Below are positions 6,768 to 7,575 of a stretch of 7,575 nucleotides of DNA, piece by piece (the stretch's first letter is position 1; each line of letters begins with the position of its first letter). The notes below the pieces were generated by a model, which worked only from the letters and a program-made list of their open reading frames with translations, did not search any database and was not told where the DNA came from. This DNA comes from Candidatus Thorarchaeota archaeon. Lineage in GTDB: Archaea; Asgardarchaeota; Thorarchaeia; Thorarchaeales; Thorarchaeaceae. Location of the stretch: NCBI GenBank assembly GCA_030642465.1, contig DAOWNS010000081.1, forward strand, positions 1-7,575, in the 5' to 3' direction. Made by a program: the position numbers and the translations under genes.

Positions 6768-7295
6768 TCAAGAGATGCTTCCTTTCTTGTAGTCCTTGAT
6801 GCATCTATCTATTGTTTGGTATGCGTCGTCCAGCTCTCTGAACTCCTTGACCTCAACAACTCCCTTCTCCTGGATCTTATAGGTCGCATAGAAGTGCTTT
6901 ATCTCATCAATGAGGCTCCTTGAGAGCCCCTTGATGCTCTTGACATCTCTGTAGTAGGGATCGTTGATTGGGACAGCTATGATCTTATCGTCGGTTTCTC
7001 CTGCGTCGCTCATCATCATTACACCAAGAGGTCGCGCGTGAACTACGCATGAAGTGAAGGTTGGTTCGTTAATTAGCAAGACAACATCGAGTGGGTCAAG
7101 ATCATGGTCGAGCGTCTGTGGTATGAAGCCATAATCAAATGGAGCGTATGTGTATAGAACCCGATCAAGCTTGAAGAGGTTGTGGTCTGAATCATACTCA
7201 TACTTGTTCTTGCTTGCTCGCGTCATTTCGACTATCACGTAGATTTCGCGGGGTGGGTCTGGCCCCGATGGAATGTCGTGCAGATAGTTGGTCAT
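6768..7295 (-). CDS. ppa: Inorganic pyrophosphatase, family I
   Basis: This cytosolic enzyme hydrolyses pyrophosphate to two phosphates, pulling biosynthetic reactions forward. The 175-residue length is typical of prokaryotic family I. Visible elements are HDIPSGPDPP near the N-terminus, the active-site NKYEYD (K31, E33), LDRVLY (R45), DYGFIPQT (Y55), the metal-binding DLDPLD (D65, D67, D70), and D97, D102 and K104 in SDAGETDDKI, with Y139-K140 near the C-terminus. Every catalytic acid is present. One deviation is L66, where the family signature D-[SGDN]-D normally has Gly or another small or polar residue. The ATG at 7295 has GGAG ten bases upstream on the minus strand. It converges with the DUF3303-like gene and follows kbl on the same strand, but a strong terminator lies between, so it probably has its own promoter. 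Confidence 0.96.
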   Translation of the reverse strand: MTNYLHDIPSGPDPPREIYVIVEMTRASKNKYEYDSDHNLFKLDRVLYTYAPFDYGFIPQTLDHDLDPLDVVLLINEPTFTSCVVHARPLGVMMMSDAGETDDKIIAVPINDPYYRDVKSIKGLSRSLIDEIKHFYATYKIQEKGVVEVKEFRELDDAYQTIDRCIKDYKKGSIS

Positions 7296-7383
7296 TATAC
7301 TTGGGCTCCACTACTTCGTGGCTTGAGCGTCCATTTGAGGTTTGCTAAGCAGTCTTGAGTTATGTCACTCAGAATGAAGATGG

Positions 7384-7435
7384 AAAAAAAAGCAAGCCCG
7401 GGAGTTCCCCGCCCTATGGCAGGACCTCCCGACTT
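7384..7435 (-). terminator. Hairpin plus T8 terminator downstream of kbl
   Basis: Read on the minus strand, a GC-rich inverted repeat is followed by eight consecutive T (plus-strand A run 7384-7391). CGGGAG (7399-7404 region) pairs with CTCCCG (7426-7431), and an inner stem pairs CCGCC with GGCAGG around a CTAT loop with one bulge. It sits about 30 bases after the kbl stop. It looks like an intrinsic terminator, and the T run alone would suit archaeal termination. Confidence 0.75.
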
Positions 7436-7463
7436 GGTTTCTTGGATGGATTTGTACGTGCAT

Positions 7464-7575
7464 CTAAATGATGCTTAGCTTCTTGCCAACCTTCTCGTAG
7501 GCTGCGAGTGAGATGTCAAGCTGTTCCATGCTGAGACCGGAGTTCATCATGTTTCTTATTCGAGCCTTATCACGC
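7464..7575 (-). CDS. kbl: Glycine C-acetyltransferase (2-amino-3-ketobutyrate CoA ligase), C-terminal fragment
   Basis: Only the last 36 residues are in the window, ending at TAG (7464-7466); the rest lies beyond the right edge. The fragment reads KARIRNMMNSGLSMEQLD then AAYEKVGKKLSII. The pattern ARIR...S..H/M..EQ...A...F/YEKVGKKLG/S-I closely follows the end of E. coli Kbl (ARIRTQ...IGKQLGVI). Kbl is a PLP-dependent cytosolic enzyme that cleaves 2-amino-3-ketobutyrate with CoA to glycine and acetyl-CoA in threonine breakdown. The catalytic lysine is not in view. Related alpha-oxoamine synthases such as BioF share this fold, so they are the main alternative. Confidence 0.75.
   Translation of the reverse strand, partial: RDKARIRNMMNSGLSMEQLDISLAAYEKVGKKLSII

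Noticed and set aside
1..7575. CRISPR arrays, insertion sequences, tRNA or rRNA genes, toxin or defence genes
   Set aside because: No repeated spacer structure, terminal inverted repeats, transposase motifs, cloverleaf or rRNA sequence was seen on either strand.

Overview
The window looks like ordinary chromosomal housekeeping DNA from an archaeon. The evidence is family-level: an archaeal/Thermotoga-style short NadA, a class I pyrophosphatase, a divergent CaCA-type cation exchanger, a type II calcium P-type ATPase, a small DUF3303-like protein, and a glycine C-acetyltransferase tail followed by a T-rich termination signal. Several starts have short Shine-Dalgarno sequences (GGAG, GAGG, AGGA), and base composition is moderate. 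The gene mix and the DUF3303-like protein would fit an Asgard archaeon such as Thorarchaeota, but that is an impression from memory, not something the sequence proves.

Layout. At the left edge (3-266, +) is the C-terminal tail of a Glu/Lys-rich, probably coiled-coil protein. It overlaps the apparent start of nadA (quinolinate synthase, +), whose N-terminus is problematic: family-like sequence continues upstream of the only usable start codon, but the frame is closed by a stop. nadA converges with a HAD-superfamily phosphatase (1163-1816, -), leaving 7 bases between the two stops. A divergent intergenic region of 160 bases separates the HAD gene from a CaCA-superfamily cation exchanger (1977-3140, +). 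After a 254-base gap comes a large type IIA Ca2+-transporting P-type ATPase (3395-6217, +) that keeps every calcium-binding residue of SERCA sites I and II. A small DUF3303-like gene (6378-6665, +) follows. It converges with inorganic pyrophosphatase (6768-7295, -), and the right edge holds the C-terminus of glycine C-acetyltransferase (kbl, 7464-7575, -) with a clear hairpin plus T8 terminator.

How the genes fit together. The exchanger and the ATPase are adjacent, co-oriented, and both belong to families that move Ca2+ or similar cations across membranes, so together they look like a cation (probably Ca2+) extrusion module with an ion-gradient-driven arm and an ATP-driven arm. The other genes (NAD biosynthesis, phosphatase, pyrophosphate removal, threonine/glycine metabolism) have no obvious link to it. 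I saw no mobile element, CRISPR array, tRNA, rRNA or defence system. The points most worth checking are the nadA N-terminus, the divergent exchanger beside the pump, and a Lys-to-Asn change in the pump's KGAPE nucleotide-binding motif.
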